A DNA stretch of 44,809 bases, taken from the NCBI GenBank assembly GCA_947507965.1, contig CANNQU010000023.1, positions 1-44,809 on the forward strand. Reading direction: 5' to 3'. How positions within the stretch are numbered: the stretch's first letter is position 1; each line of letters starts with the position of its first letter. A program made the translations under genes and the position numbers. This stretch comes from Bacteroidota bacterium (lineage in GTDB: Bacteria; Bacteroidota; Bacteroidia; UKL13-3). The notes beneath the pieces were generated by a model. It was not told the DNA's origin, did no database searches, and saw nothing but the letters and a program-made list of their open reading frames with translations. Positions 8,693-16,898 of this stretch are shown here, piece after piece.

Positions 8693-10543
8693 ATGGAAAG
8701 TCAAAAAAAAATAAAGGTTGGCGTTGTCGGCATGGGGCCGGTAGGCATGATTTTGGCCGTCAAGTTGAAAGAGGCGGGATGCGAAGTGGCCATTTGCGAT
8801 AAAGATGATTTCAAACTCAAGAAAATAAAAGAGAAAGGCATCGTGCTGGAAAACATGTTTGAATCAACGACTACCTTTGAAAATGTATTTGATTCCATTG
8901 TGGACATGCGGAATCTGGATTTAGATTATCTTATCTTCTCATTAAAATCATACCAAACACTCGGAGCGGTAAAAGAAGCAGAAGTTATTAACTCGGATAA
9001 ATTAATACTGGTGGCCGCACAAAATGGCATCGATACCGAGGGAATCATCTCTTCGGTATTTGGTGAGTCGAAGACCTTACGTATGGTAATTAATTATGCA
9101 GGTAATATGGCTTCGCCTAATACCGTTAAAGTGTCTTTCTTCACACCTCCTAATTATATTGGCTCCATCGACGATAATCGAACAAAAGAAGCTCAAAAAC
9201 TTGCCGACGTATTAAACCGTATTGGCTTTTTAACAACAAAACTCGATTCGTTTGAATTGGTGAAAAGTGTTTGGGAAAAAACGATACTGAATTCTTCCTT
9301 GAGTGCCCTATGTGGGGTTGGCCGGTTAACCATGGCAGAGGCTATGGCCGATGAAGAAACCATTGAATTAATAGAACAAATTATCAATGAAGGAATAAAA
9401 GTAGCTGAAAAAGAAAAGATTCGTTTTCCGGATGATTTCGTTAGGAAGTGTTTGCAGTATCTAAAAAAAGGAGGTGATCACTTTCCTTCCTTAGCCGTCG
9501 ATTTAATGAGTAGCCGACAAACGGAAATAGATTATTTTAATGGGAAGATCGTTCAGTATGGGAAAAAACATTATGTGAAAACGTCGTTGAATTTGGCCTT
9601 CACCAACATGGTAAAAGCCATGACCAATAAAACCGTAATGAATAGATACGTTGGCCCTGAAGGGGAGCTCACGAAACGAATTTTAAACAAAGGACTCATT
9701 GACAAAAACCGCTCTTCCATATTCTACAAAGAGCAGGATTACTTTCTAGGCATCGATTTAGGATCGGCATTTACGAAGTTCATTATTATCGACGATGGCG
9801 GGGTGGTTGTATTTCGTTACATTCTACAAACCATGAATAAAGATCGTCATGCCATGAAAAATATCCTTCAAGCCATTCGTGCAACCTTTAATATAAAATT
9901 CAGCTGCGCTACCGGGTATGGACGAAAACACTTCACCGAGACCGATATTATAAAGACGGAGATAAATTGCGCAGCAGCGGGTGTTGCCGTGTTTTTTGAT
10001 GGAGAGAAAAACATTATTGATATTGGAGGGGAGGACATAAAAATAATCCATAGTAATAGCGATAATCAGGTCGCTAATTTTTATATGAATGATAAATGTG
10101 CTGCCGGAACCGGAGCCTTTTTAGAGGAGATTTCGGAACGTGCGGAAATAAATATTTCCGATATGAGTAGCCTCGCTGCTCATTCCGAATTTGACAAAGA
10201 GCTCAATAGCTTCTGTACCGTTTTTGCAAAAACAGAAATCATGAGCTGGGTATTCGATGGCATGCCTAAACCCGATATCGCTAGAGGAATATATATATCA
10301 ATAGCAAATAAAGTAGCCAAAATGCGTTTGTTTCCTGAAATTCCTACGCTGATGATTGGTGGCGTTATTGCACATCACCCTTACTTAAGTGTTATCCTCA
10401 GTCAGAAATTTAAAAAAGAAATAAAAACCATCGACCACCCTCAATATATTGTTTCTTATGGTGCCTCCATGATTGCGAAGCAACAATGGGAATTACAAAA
10501 CCCAAAAGAAGTAATTATTAAAGAACTCATACATTCAGCTTAA
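8693..10543 (+). CDS. Fusion: ketopantoate-reductase-like dehydrogenase + BcrD/HgdC-type ATPase activator
   Basis: This is one 616-residue chain with two complete domains. Residues 1 to about 310 resemble the ApbA/PanE ketopantoate reductase family. They contain the nucleotide motif GMGPVG (13-18), an acidic CDKDD after the second strand (suggesting NAD(H) rather than NADP(H)), W194-E-K196 with N200 matching the catalytic Lys/Asn, and TEIDYFNG (277-284). Residues from about 350 are an ASKHA activator: GIDLGSAFTK (353 on), DIGGEDIKII (443 on), NDKCAAGTG (C469) and FCTVFAKTE (C508). Both cysteines needed for the dimer-bridging [4Fe-4S] cluster are kept. The frame is continuous with no internal start needed. 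It would couple a hydride-transfer module to ATP-driven one-electron activation, presumably serving the BcrB-like protein upstream. Function is inferred. Confidence 0.9.
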   Translation: MESQKKIKVGVVGMGPVGMILAVKLKEAGCEVAICDKDDFKLKKIKEKGIVLENMFESTTTFENVFDSIVDMRNLDLDYLIFSLKSYQTLGAVKEAEVINSDKLILVAAQNGIDTEGIISSVFGESKTLRMVINYAGNMASPNTVKVSFFTPPNYIGSIDDNRTKEAQKLADVLNRIGFLTTKLDSFELVKSVWEKTILNSSLSALCGVGRLTMAEAMADEETIELIEQIINEGIKVAEKEKIRFPDDFVRKCLQYLKKGGDHFPSLAVDLMSSRQTEIDYFNGKIVQYGKKHYVKTSLNLAFTNMVKAMTNKTVMNRYVGPEGELTKRILNKGLIDKNRSSIFYKEQDYFLGIDLGSAFTKFIIIDDGGVVVFRYILQTMNKDRHAMKNILQAIRATFNIKFSCATGYGRKHFTETDIIKTEINCAAAGVAVFFDGEKNIIDIGGEDIKIIHSNSDNQVANFYMNDKCAAGTGAFLEEISERAEINISDMSSLAAHSEFDKELNSFCTVFAKTEIMSWVFDGMPKPDIARGIYISIANKVAKMRLFPEIPTLMIGGVIAHHPYLSVILSQKFKKEIKTIDHPQYIVSYGASMIAKQQWELQNPKEVIIKELIHSA

Positions 10544-10545
10544 AA

Positions 10546-11808
10546 ATGAAATCATACCATAATAAAGAAAAAGGAATAGGAATATTGTTCGACGATATAT
10601 ACGTAGTAAACGGAGCACGCACCCCTTTTGGGAAATTTTGTGGCACGTTAGCTAACGTGTCACCTACCGATTTAGGCATATTTTCAAGTCGGGCAGCATT
10701 ACTTAAAGCCGGCGTTTCTGCCCTAGATATTGACCAGGCCATTATTGCCAATATTGGTCAAGCATCTGGTGACGCTTATTTTTTACCACGGCATATTGCC
10801 TTATACGCTGGCTTACCTACAACCGTGCCTTCGTTGATGGTGCAAAGAATATGTGCATCCGGTTTTGAAACGATGATTACGGCATCCGAGCAAATTACGC
10901 TTGGCAAAGCCGGCCTGGTTTTATGCTGTGGAACAGAAAATATGACCCTTGCACCAACCGTTAGCTTTGGCAACCGAATGGGATATGCGCTGGGACGACC
11001 GGTGTTTAAAGATATGTTATGGGAAGCCTTAGATGATACCGCTGCCGGCTACCCGATGGGATTCACGGCAGAAAATGTGGCCAAAAAACATAATCTCACC
11101 CGAGCCCAATGTGATGAATTTGCACTTACTTCATTTACACGGGCCGTGAATGCAAGAAATAACGAGGTTTTTAAAGAAGAGATAACACCTATTAATTCAA
11201 CCGTATTTGAAGCCGAAGGTTTAAAGCCCAGAAAAGTTAGACTATCGGGCGGGGTGAAAGATTTTATGGTAGATGAGCAGATACGCGAAACAACTATAGC
11301 GTCGCTGGGTAAATTAGCCACCGTGTTTTCTGAAGTGGGCGTACTCACTGCCGGTAACTGTAGCGGTATTGTTGATGGTTCGGCAGCAGCCATTATCGCT
11401 GATAAAAACACGATTGAATCGAAAAATTTGAAACCAATTGCAAAAATAATCGGCGGTGCTACCTGCGGAATCGACCCTAAATTGATGGGGTTGGGACCTG
11501 TGCCTGCCATTAAACTACTCCTTGAAATGACCGGATTAAGTATCGCCGATATTGGATTATTTGAAATTAATGAGGCCTTCTCGGCACAGGTTATCGGTTG
11601 CGAAATTGAGTTGGGAATCGATAGAGAAAAATTGAATGTAAATGGTGGCGCCATCGCTATTGGGCACCCACTTGCGGCAAGTGGACTACGATTGTCGTTA
11701 ACGATGATTAGAGAGATGAATTTGAGAAAAATAAAATATGGTATTGCTTCTGCGTGCATCGGTGGCGGACAGGGAACGGCCATTTTATTTGAAAATATAA
11801 ACCTATAA
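10546..11808 (+). CDS. Thiolase (acetyl-CoA C-acyltransferase)
   Basis: This is a thiolase-superfamily enzyme of 420 residues with all catalytic residues: C103 in QRICASGFE, NEAFSAQ, H374 in AIGHPLAASG and C404 in SACIGGGQG. It cleaves a 3-oxoacyl-CoA with CoA to release acetyl-CoA. In this setting the likely substrate is an intermediate below ring opening, such as 3-oxopimeloyl-CoA, but the sequence does not prove this. The ATG is 2 bp after the stop of the fusion gene. The roughly 15 residues ahead of the conserved VVNGARTPFG start are slightly longer than usual; no later start codon is available. Confidence 0.92.
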   Translation: MKSYHNKEKGIGILFDDIYVVNGARTPFGKFCGTLANVSPTDLGIFSSRAALLKAGVSALDIDQAIIANIGQASGDAYFLPRHIALYAGLPTTVPSLMVQRICASGFETMITASEQITLGKAGLVLCCGTENMTLAPTVSFGNRMGYALGRPVFKDMLWEALDDTAAGYPMGFTAENVAKKHNLTRAQCDEFALTSFTRAVNARNNEVFKEEITPINSTVFEAEGLKPRKVRLSGGVKDFMVDEQIRETTIASLGKLATVFSEVGVLTAGNCSGIVDGSAAAIIADKNTIESKNLKPIAKIIGGATCGIDPKLMGLGPVPAIKLLLEMTGLSIADIGLFEINEAFSAQVIGCEIELGIDREKLNVNGGAIAIGHPLAASGLRLSLTMIREMNLRKIKYGIASACIGGGQGTAILFENINL

Positions 11809-11822
11809 ATTAAACCATTAGA

Positions 11823-12878
11823 ATGAGCAAAATGCAACAATGGCAGATGACAGAATTAAAAACTGATTTCATATTGGTTGAATCTGAAATTCCAAAAATA
11901 AAAGAACATGAAGCACTGGTAAAAATTGCCGGTTGTGGGGTGTGCCATACCGATTTAAGTTTTTGGCACGATGGCGTGCGTACGAAGAAAGAGCTCCCTC
12001 TAACCTTAGGACATGAAATTAGTGGAACCGTAATAGAAGGCCCCGTAAATCTCATCGGCAAAAATGTAATTATTCCTGCCGTATTGCCTTGCGGCAATTG
12101 TGAGCTATGCGACAAAGGAAGAGGGAATATCTGTCAAAATCAACTCATGCCCGGAAACGATTTTCATGGAGGTTTCGCCTCTCATATCGTCGTGCCTTTT
12201 GAACACTTATGTGTAGTGCCCGATGCGGTGCTAACGAAATATTCCCTAGAACAACTTTCGGTTATTGCTGATGCCATTTCTACACCCTATCAGGTGATAA
12301 AAAAATCGGAAATAGAGCCAGGCGATTTAGCTATCGTTATTGGTGTTGGAGGCGTAGGCGTTTACGGTGCCTTAATCGCTAAAATAATGGGTGCAAAGGT
12401 TCTTGCCATCGATATCAGTGATGAGAAATTGAAGCTTGCTAAAAAGAATGGTATCGATGCCACCCTCAATTCAAAAGGATTGGATAGTAAAGAAATCAAG
12501 AGCCGAGTGAGAGAAATAGCGAAAGAATTAGGCGCACCAAAATTTGGTTGGAAGATATTTGAATTTTCGGGAACAGCACCCGGACAGGAACTAGCCTTTA
12601 ATTTAATCACCTTTACATCTACCTTGAGTATCGTTGGTTTCACGATGAATAAACTGGAAATACGATTAAGTAACCTCATGGCCTTCGATGCGAAACTTAT
12701 TGGTACTTGGGGCTGTAAGCCTGAATTGTATCCGGAAGTGATTGAATTAATAGCACGTGGTGAGTTAAAAATCCACGACTTTATCCAAACCTTTCCCATG
12801 TCGAAAATAAATGAGGTATTCAAAAATACCTTAGAGCATAAATACGACAAACGCTCCGTACTTGTATTCGATTTTTAA
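11823..12878 (+). CDS. had: 6-hydroxycyclohex-1-ene-1-carbonyl-CoA dehydrogenase
   Basis: This zinc-dependent medium-chain alcohol dehydrogenase oxidises 6-hydroxycyclohex-1-ene-1-carbonyl-CoA to the 6-oxo compound, the step after Dch. It has 351 residues. Catalytic zinc ligands are seen in GCGVCHTD (C41) and LGHEISG (H64); the structural zinc set is CGNCELCDKGRGNIC (C90, C93, C96, C104). The NAD site is GVGGVGVYG. The general ADH call is certain. The specific role follows from close resemblance to known Had enzymes and from lying 21 bp upstream of oah. Confidence 0.92.
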   Translation: MSKMQQWQMTELKTDFILVESEIPKIKEHEALVKIAGCGVCHTDLSFWHDGVRTKKELPLTLGHEISGTVIEGPVNLIGKNVIIPAVLPCGNCELCDKGRGNICQNQLMPGNDFHGGFASHIVVPFEHLCVVPDAVLTKYSLEQLSVIADAISTPYQVIKKSEIEPGDLAIVIGVGGVGVYGALIAKIMGAKVLAIDISDEKLKLAKKNGIDATLNSKGLDSKEIKSRVREIAKELGAPKFGWKIFEFSGTAPGQELAFNLITFTSTLSIVGFTMNKLEIRLSNLMAFDAKLIGTWGCKPELYPEVIELIARGELKIHDFIQTFPMSKINEVFKNTLEHKYDKRSVLVFDF

Positions 12879-12899
12879 TCTCACGCTAAAAAAAATATC

Positions 12900-14000
12900 A
12901 TGACAACATTAGTAAATCATAACCTCGTAGAACACCAATACACGGATATCTTGTTTGAAAAACGACCGTGTTTAAATTTTGATGGGGCACCCGTAGCCGA
13001 TCTATATAACGCCTGGATCATCCTGAATAATCCGAAACAATACAACTCCTACACCACTCAGGCAGTGAAAGAAATCATTCTTGCTTTTGGGGAGGCCTCG
13101 AATGACAGAAGTGTTGTTGCCGTAGTGTTTACCGGGGTGGAAGACAAAGCCTTCTGCACCGGAGGCAACACCAAAGAATATGCCGAATACTATGCAGGAA
13201 ATCCACAGGAATATTCGCAATACATGCGCTTGTTTAACGATATGGTAAGTGCCATTTTAAAATGTGAGAAACCCGTGATTTCACGAGTGAATGGAATGCG
13301 TATTGGCGGTGGACAAGAAATAGGAATGGCTTGCGATTTCACCGTAGCCTCCGATTTGGCACGCTTCGGACAGGCGGGGCCAAAACATGGAAGCGCTGCC
13401 ATTGGTGGTTCTACCGATTTCCTTCATCTTTATGTAGGTATCGAAAGGGCCATGAGTTCACTAACGCTCTGCGAACCCTGGACCGCCCATCAAGCCCTTC
13501 AGGTAGGTTTGATTACCGATATTGCACCGGCACTTAAAGTAGATGGTAAATTTATTCCCAATCCATTGGTGAATATCGCTACCTACGCAGATGCGTATGG
13601 GAGGATCATTTTTGGTGCGATGAAAACAGGTGAAGAACTTATCAAAGGAAAAGAGCTAATGGCTAAGGGAGAAGTCGATTTATCTAAATTAGACGACCTG
13701 GTGAATAAGCTAATTGCGAAATTATTACACACGTTCCCCAATTGTTTATCGAAGACCTTGACAGAGGTACGTAAGAAAAAACTGGAACATTGGGATAAAA
13801 ACAAAGAAAGCAGCAGAGAGTGGTTGGCTCTTAATATGACCACAGAAGCTAAAGCCGGATTCAAAGCCTTTAACGACGGGCCTAAAAACGACAGAGAAAT
13901 CGATTTCATTAAGCTTCGTCAACTTTTAGCTGATGGGAAAGAGTGGAATGACGAAATGCATCAGGCCATCTCGCCTCAATATAAAACTAAAACTCCTTAA
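12900..14000 (+). CDS. oah: 6-oxocyclohex-1-ene-1-carbonyl-CoA hydrolase (ring opening)
   Basis: This crotonase-superfamily hydrolase adds two waters to 6-oxocyclohex-1-ene-1-carbonyl-CoA and opens the ring to 3-hydroxypimeloyl-CoA. It is the product of the gene also called bamA, used as a functional marker for anaerobic aromatic degradation. At 366 residues it has the long form typical of Oah, longer than ordinary enoyl-CoA hydratases. Recognisable blocks are DLYNAWIILNNPKQYNSYTT, FCTGGNTKEYAEYYAGNP and NGMRIGGGQEIGMACDF. It is the last gene before a 110-bp break that separates the bcr-had-oah genes from the kor genes. Confidence 0.95.
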   Translation: MTTLVNHNLVEHQYTDILFEKRPCLNFDGAPVADLYNAWIILNNPKQYNSYTTQAVKEIILAFGEASNDRSVVAVVFTGVEDKAFCTGGNTKEYAEYYAGNPQEYSQYMRLFNDMVSAILKCEKPVISRVNGMRIGGGQEIGMACDFTVASDLARFGQAGPKHGSAAIGGSTDFLHLYVGIERAMSSLTLCEPWTAHQALQVGLITDIAPALKVDGKFIPNPLVNIATYADAYGRIIFGAMKTGEELIKGKELMAKGEVDLSKLDDLVNKLIAKLLHTFPNCLSKTLTEVRKKKLEHWDKNKESSREWLALNMTTEAKAGFKAFNDGPKNDREIDFIKLRQLLADGKEWNDEMHQAISPQYKTKTP

Positions 14001-14007
14001 TAAAAAC

Positions 14008-14055
14008 GATTCAATCAATAGCTGATATGGAACATCTAAGAATATGATTTGAATC
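14008..14055 (+). terminator. Possible rho-independent terminator after oah
   Basis: GATTCAATCA at 14008-14017 can pair with TGATTTGAATC at 14045-14055, with one bulged base and a 27-nt loop, and a short T run (AGTTTTT) follows. It sits in the 110-bp gap after oah. The long loop makes it weak. Confidence 0.35.
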
Positions 14056-14057
14056 AG

Positions 14058-14087
14058 TTTTTAAGGGCAAAAATTATCGTAATCTTG
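14058..14087 (+). promoter_or_regulatory. Candidate promoter for the kor-dch genes
   Basis: TAATCTTG at 14080-14087 differs by one base from the Bacteroidota -7 box TAnnTTTG. A T-rich stretch at 14058-14062 lies at about the right distance for the -33 region. The ferredoxin gene begins 23 bp later. This is weak evidence that the kor genes have their own promoter in addition to read-through. Confidence 0.35.
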
Positions 14088-14110
14088 TACTAAAAATAAT
14101 ATTCAACGCC

Positions 14111-14350
14111 ATGGCAAAAGTAAAAGGTGAAATAGTAATCAACTCCGAGCGCTGTAAGGGATGCGAACTATGTGTTCCTGTGTGTCAACAGCAAACCATT
14201 GCCATGTCGGATAAATTAAACAGTAAAGGCTATCATTACGCCATGTCGATTAACGACGAATGTAATGGATGCATCAACTGTGCGCTCGTTTGCCCTGATG
14301 GGGTCATTTCGGTGTATCGTGTAAAGTTAAAAGATGCAGCGGTAGCCTAA
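14111..14350 (+). CDS. korD: 2-oxoacid:ferredoxin oxidoreductase delta subunit (2[4Fe-4S] ferredoxin)
   Basis: This 79-residue protein has two classical CxxCxxCxxxC clusters: C15, C18, C21, C25 and C51, C54, C57, C61. Note that the first motif ends in CQ, not the usual CP. Such delta subunits of 2-oxoacid oxidoreductases carry electrons to free ferredoxin. Because it stands at the head of the kor genes it could equally act as the soluble ferredoxin that donates to benzoyl-CoA reductase; the Thauera cluster also carries a ferredoxin gene. It lies 33 bp before korA. Confidence 0.88.
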   Translation: MAKVKGEIVINSERCKGCELCVPVCQQQTIAMSDKLNSKGYHYAMSINDECNGCINCALVCPDGVISVYRVKLKDAAVA

Positions 14351-14383
14351 AAATCTTAAAATAAATTTAAAATAAATTTCCTG

Positions 14384-15490
14384 ATGGAAGATATAAAGTT
14401 AATGAAGGGCAACGAAGCCATCGCTGAAGGGGTTATACGTGCCGGGTGCGACGGTTATTTCGGTTATCCTATAACGCCGCAGTCGGAAGTACTCGAGTAC
14501 TTAATGATGGCTCGAACGGAAGAACGAACAGGCATGGTAGTGCTGCAAGCCGAAAGTGAAATTGCCTCCATCCACATGGTATATGGTGGAGCCGCTTGTG
14601 GCAAGCGGGTAATGACCTCATCTTCGAGTCCAGGAATAAGTTTAATGCAAGAAGGAATATCATTTATGGCTGGAACCGAACTTCCTTGTTTGCTATTAAA
14701 TGTGGTGCGCGGTGGACCGGGCTTAGGCACCATCCAACCCTCTCAATCCGATTATTTTCAGGCCGTAAAAGGGGGTGGTCATGGCGATTATAAATTAATT
14801 GTTTTGGCTCCTGCCTCCGTTCAGGAAATGTACGACTTCGCAAAACTTGGTTTTGACCTTGCCTTCAAATACCGCATTCAGGTGATGGTATTATCTGATG
14901 GTGCCATAGGCCAAATGATGGAAAAAGTAGTACTCGACGAGCAGATACCTAGGCAAACGAACGAAGAGATCATAAAAAATCATCCTTGGGCAACTTCCGG
15001 AAAAACGCCCGACAGAGAACGCAATATTATTACTTCTCTTGACCTTGACCCGGTGAAACAGGAAAAAATAAATATTCATCTACAGGAAAAATTTAAACGA
15101 ATTACAGAGAATGAAGTACGTTTCGAAACGTTGATGTGTGATGATGTAGAGTACTTATTCGTGGCCTATGGGTCGAGTGCACGTGTATGCCAAAAGGCAA
15201 TACAGCTAGGAAGAGAAAAAGGACTAAAAGTTGGACTTCTTCGACCGATTACCCTATTCCCTTTCCCTTATGATGAAGTTGCTAAATTGGCGAAACAGGT
15301 GAAAGGCATTTTATGTGTGGAAATGAGTGCCGGACAAATGATCGAAGATGTACGCCTCGGTGCAAACGGCGCCGTAAAAGTAGAACACTTCGGAAGATTG
15401 GGCGGCATTATACCGGCACCCGATGAAGTGTTAAATAGAATGGAAGAAATTTTTATCAGCAAAAACAATTATGGAAGAGGAACTAACTAG
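14384..15490 (+). CDS. korA: 2-oxoglutarate (2-oxoacid):ferredoxin oxidoreductase alpha subunit
   Basis: This alpha (pyrimidine-binding plus domain II) subunit of a 2-oxoacid:ferredoxin oxidoreductase has 368 residues. The start LMKGNEAIAEGVIRAGCDGYFGYPITPQ-type block and the LLRPITLFPFPYDEV block near residue 285 are typical. It oxidises a 2-oxoacid with CoA to acyl-CoA + CO2 and reduces ferredoxin. In Thauera the KorAB enzyme next to bcr uses 2-oxoglutarate to recharge the ferredoxin for benzoyl-CoA reductase. Substrate choice among 2-oxoglutarate, pyruvate and branched 2-oxoacids cannot be fixed from sequence alone. The last 20 bp overlap korB. Confidence 0.88.
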   Translation: MEDIKLMKGNEAIAEGVIRAGCDGYFGYPITPQSEVLEYLMMARTEERTGMVVLQAESEIASIHMVYGGAACGKRVMTSSSSPGISLMQEGISFMAGTELPCLLLNVVRGGPGLGTIQPSQSDYFQAVKGGGHGDYKLIVLAPASVQEMYDFAKLGFDLAFKYRIQVMVLSDGAIGQMMEKVVLDEQIPRQTNEEIIKNHPWATSGKTPDRERNIITSLDLDPVKQEKINIHLQEKFKRITENEVRFETLMCDDVEYLFVAYGSSARVCQKAIQLGREKGLKVGLLRPITLFPFPYDEVAKLAKQVKGILCVEMSAGQMIEDVRLGANGAVKVEHFGRLGGIIPAPDEVLNRMEEIFISKNNYGRGTN

Positions 15491-16250
15491 AGAAAGTATT
15501 TGCCAGCAAGAGAATCTTGTTTATTCGAGAACTCCGTTGATGACCCCAAAGGCACTATCCTATTGCCCCGGATGTGGTCATGGCACTGCTCACCGGCTCA
15601 TTATGGAGGTGATTGAAGAAATGAATCTTCAATCGCAAACCATTGGTGTTGCACCAGTAGGGTGCTCCGTATTGGCCTACGATTTTTTAGATATCGATAT
15701 GCAACAGGCTGCACACGGAAGAGCTCCGGCAGTAGCCACAGGCATAAAACGATTACTACCCGATAAATTTGTGTTCACCTATCAAGGTGATGGCGACCTC
15801 GCTGCCATAGGCACCGGCGAAACCATACATGCTTGTAACCGTGGCGAAAATATTTGCATCTTCTTCGTAAATAATGGAATATATGGAATGACCGGTGGAC
15901 AGATGGCACCCACCACCCTGCCTAATATGAAAACGGCAACCTCGCCGTATGGAAGAGATGTGGTATCGATGGGCTATCCATTAAAAATTACGGAGATGAT
16001 TGCCATGCTTCCAGGCACTTGTTTTGTAACCCGCCAAAGTGTGCATACACCTGCTAATGTGCGCAAAACAAAAAAAGCAATTCAAAAAGCGGTACAGTGC
16101 CAGCTCGACAAAAAAGGATTGTCGTTTGTAGAGATTGTTTCCAACTGCAATTCGGGATGGAAAATGACACCGCTCGAATCGAATAAATGGATGGAAGAAA
16201 ATATGTTTCCTGTTTTCCCTCTCGGTGATATAAAAGTGCCTAAACCATAA
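15471..16250 (+). CDS. korB: 2-oxoacid:ferredoxin oxidoreductase beta subunit (TPP-binding)
   Basis: This is the thiamine-diphosphate subunit, 259 residues. It has YCPGCGHGTAHR near residue 30, GDGDLAAIGTGE and the Mg-binding NNGIYGMTGGQ. It partners KorA. The ATG at 15471 lies inside korA, giving a 20-bp overlap consistent with translational coupling. A 79-bp gap with a hairpin separates it from korC. Confidence 0.9.
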   Translation: MEEELTRESICQQENLVYSRTPLMTPKALSYCPGCGHGTAHRLIMEVIEEMNLQSQTIGVAPVGCSVLAYDFLDIDMQQAAHGRAPAVATGIKRLLPDKFVFTYQGDGDLAAIGTGETIHACNRGENICIFFVNNGIYGMTGGQMAPTTLPNMKTATSPYGRDVVSMGYPLKITEMIAMLPGTCFVTRQSVHTPANVRKTKKAIQKAVQCQLDKKGLSFVEIVSNCNSGWKMTPLESNKWMEENMFPVFPLGDIKVPKP

Positions 16251-16256
16251 AATATG

Positions 16257-16271
16257 GCGTAAAAATTACGC
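16257..16271. repeat. Short perfect hairpin between korB and korC
   Basis: GCGTAA, a 3-base loop and TTACGC form a perfect 6-bp stem 6 bp after the korB stop. The right arm TTACG can alternatively pair with CGTAA at about 16284-16288, so two mutually exclusive hairpins are possible. There is no T run, so it is not a classic terminator. Confidence 0.4.
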
Positions 16272-16329
16272 TACGAAACAGTACGTAAATAAATCATCAC
16301 CTAATTATTGAACTCATAAATTAAAAGAA

Positions 16330-16896
16330 ATGACTGAAGAAATAATCATCGCCGGATTTGGAGGACAAGGCGTTTTATCGATGGGAAAAATTCTCGCCTA
16401 TGCAGGCATGATGCAAAACAAGGAAGTGAGCTGGATGCCCTCCTATGGCCCTGAAATGCGTGGTGGCACAGCAAATGTAACCGTAATACTAAGCGATGAA
16501 CGAATTAGCTCCCCTATTTTAAATAAATTCGATACGGCTATCATTTTAAACCAGCAGTCGTTGGACAAATTTGAGAATTCAGTAAAAAAAGGAGGAATCA
16601 TGATTTACGATCCGAGTGGAATTACAAGTCATCCTACAAGAACTGATATTAATATTTATACCGTTGAAGCGGCCGATGAAGCAGCGAAACAAAATTTTAA
16701 GAAAGGTTTTAACATGTATATCCTAGGTGCTTTCCTCAAACTAAAGCCCGTAATTGAACCCGCCTTTATGCGCAAAGGACTTGAAAAGTCATTACCATCG
16801 AGGCATCATCATTTAATACCTGAAAATGAGAAAGCCATCGAACGTGGCAAAGAAATACTAAAAGCTAAATATATTATTTCAACCCCTCTGAACTAA
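16330..16896 (+). CDS. korC: 2-oxoacid:ferredoxin oxidoreductase gamma subunit
   Basis: This 188-residue protein is the gamma-domain subunit of four-subunit 2-oxoacid:ferredoxin oxidoreductases, opening with IIIAGFGGQGVLSMGKIL and containing the SYGPEMRGGTANVTV block. With korD, korA and korB it completes the enzyme expected to provide low-potential ferredoxin for the ATP-dependent reductase. It ends 2 bp before dch. Confidence 0.9.
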   Translation: MTEEIIIAGFGGQGVLSMGKILAYAGMMQNKEVSWMPSYGPEMRGGTANVTVILSDERISSPILNKFDTAIILNQQSLDKFENSVKKGGIMIYDPSGITSHPTRTDINIYTVEAADEAAKQNFKKGFNMYILGAFLKLKPVIEPAFMRKGLEKSLPSRHHHLIPENEKAIERGKEILKAKYIISTPLN

Positions 16897-16898
16897 GC

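Noticed and set aside
11049-11840. Long open frame on the - strand opposite the thiolase gene (263 codons)
   Set aside because: It mirrors the thiolase in another frame, shows no recognisable domain, and lies opposite a gene with full catalytic motifs.
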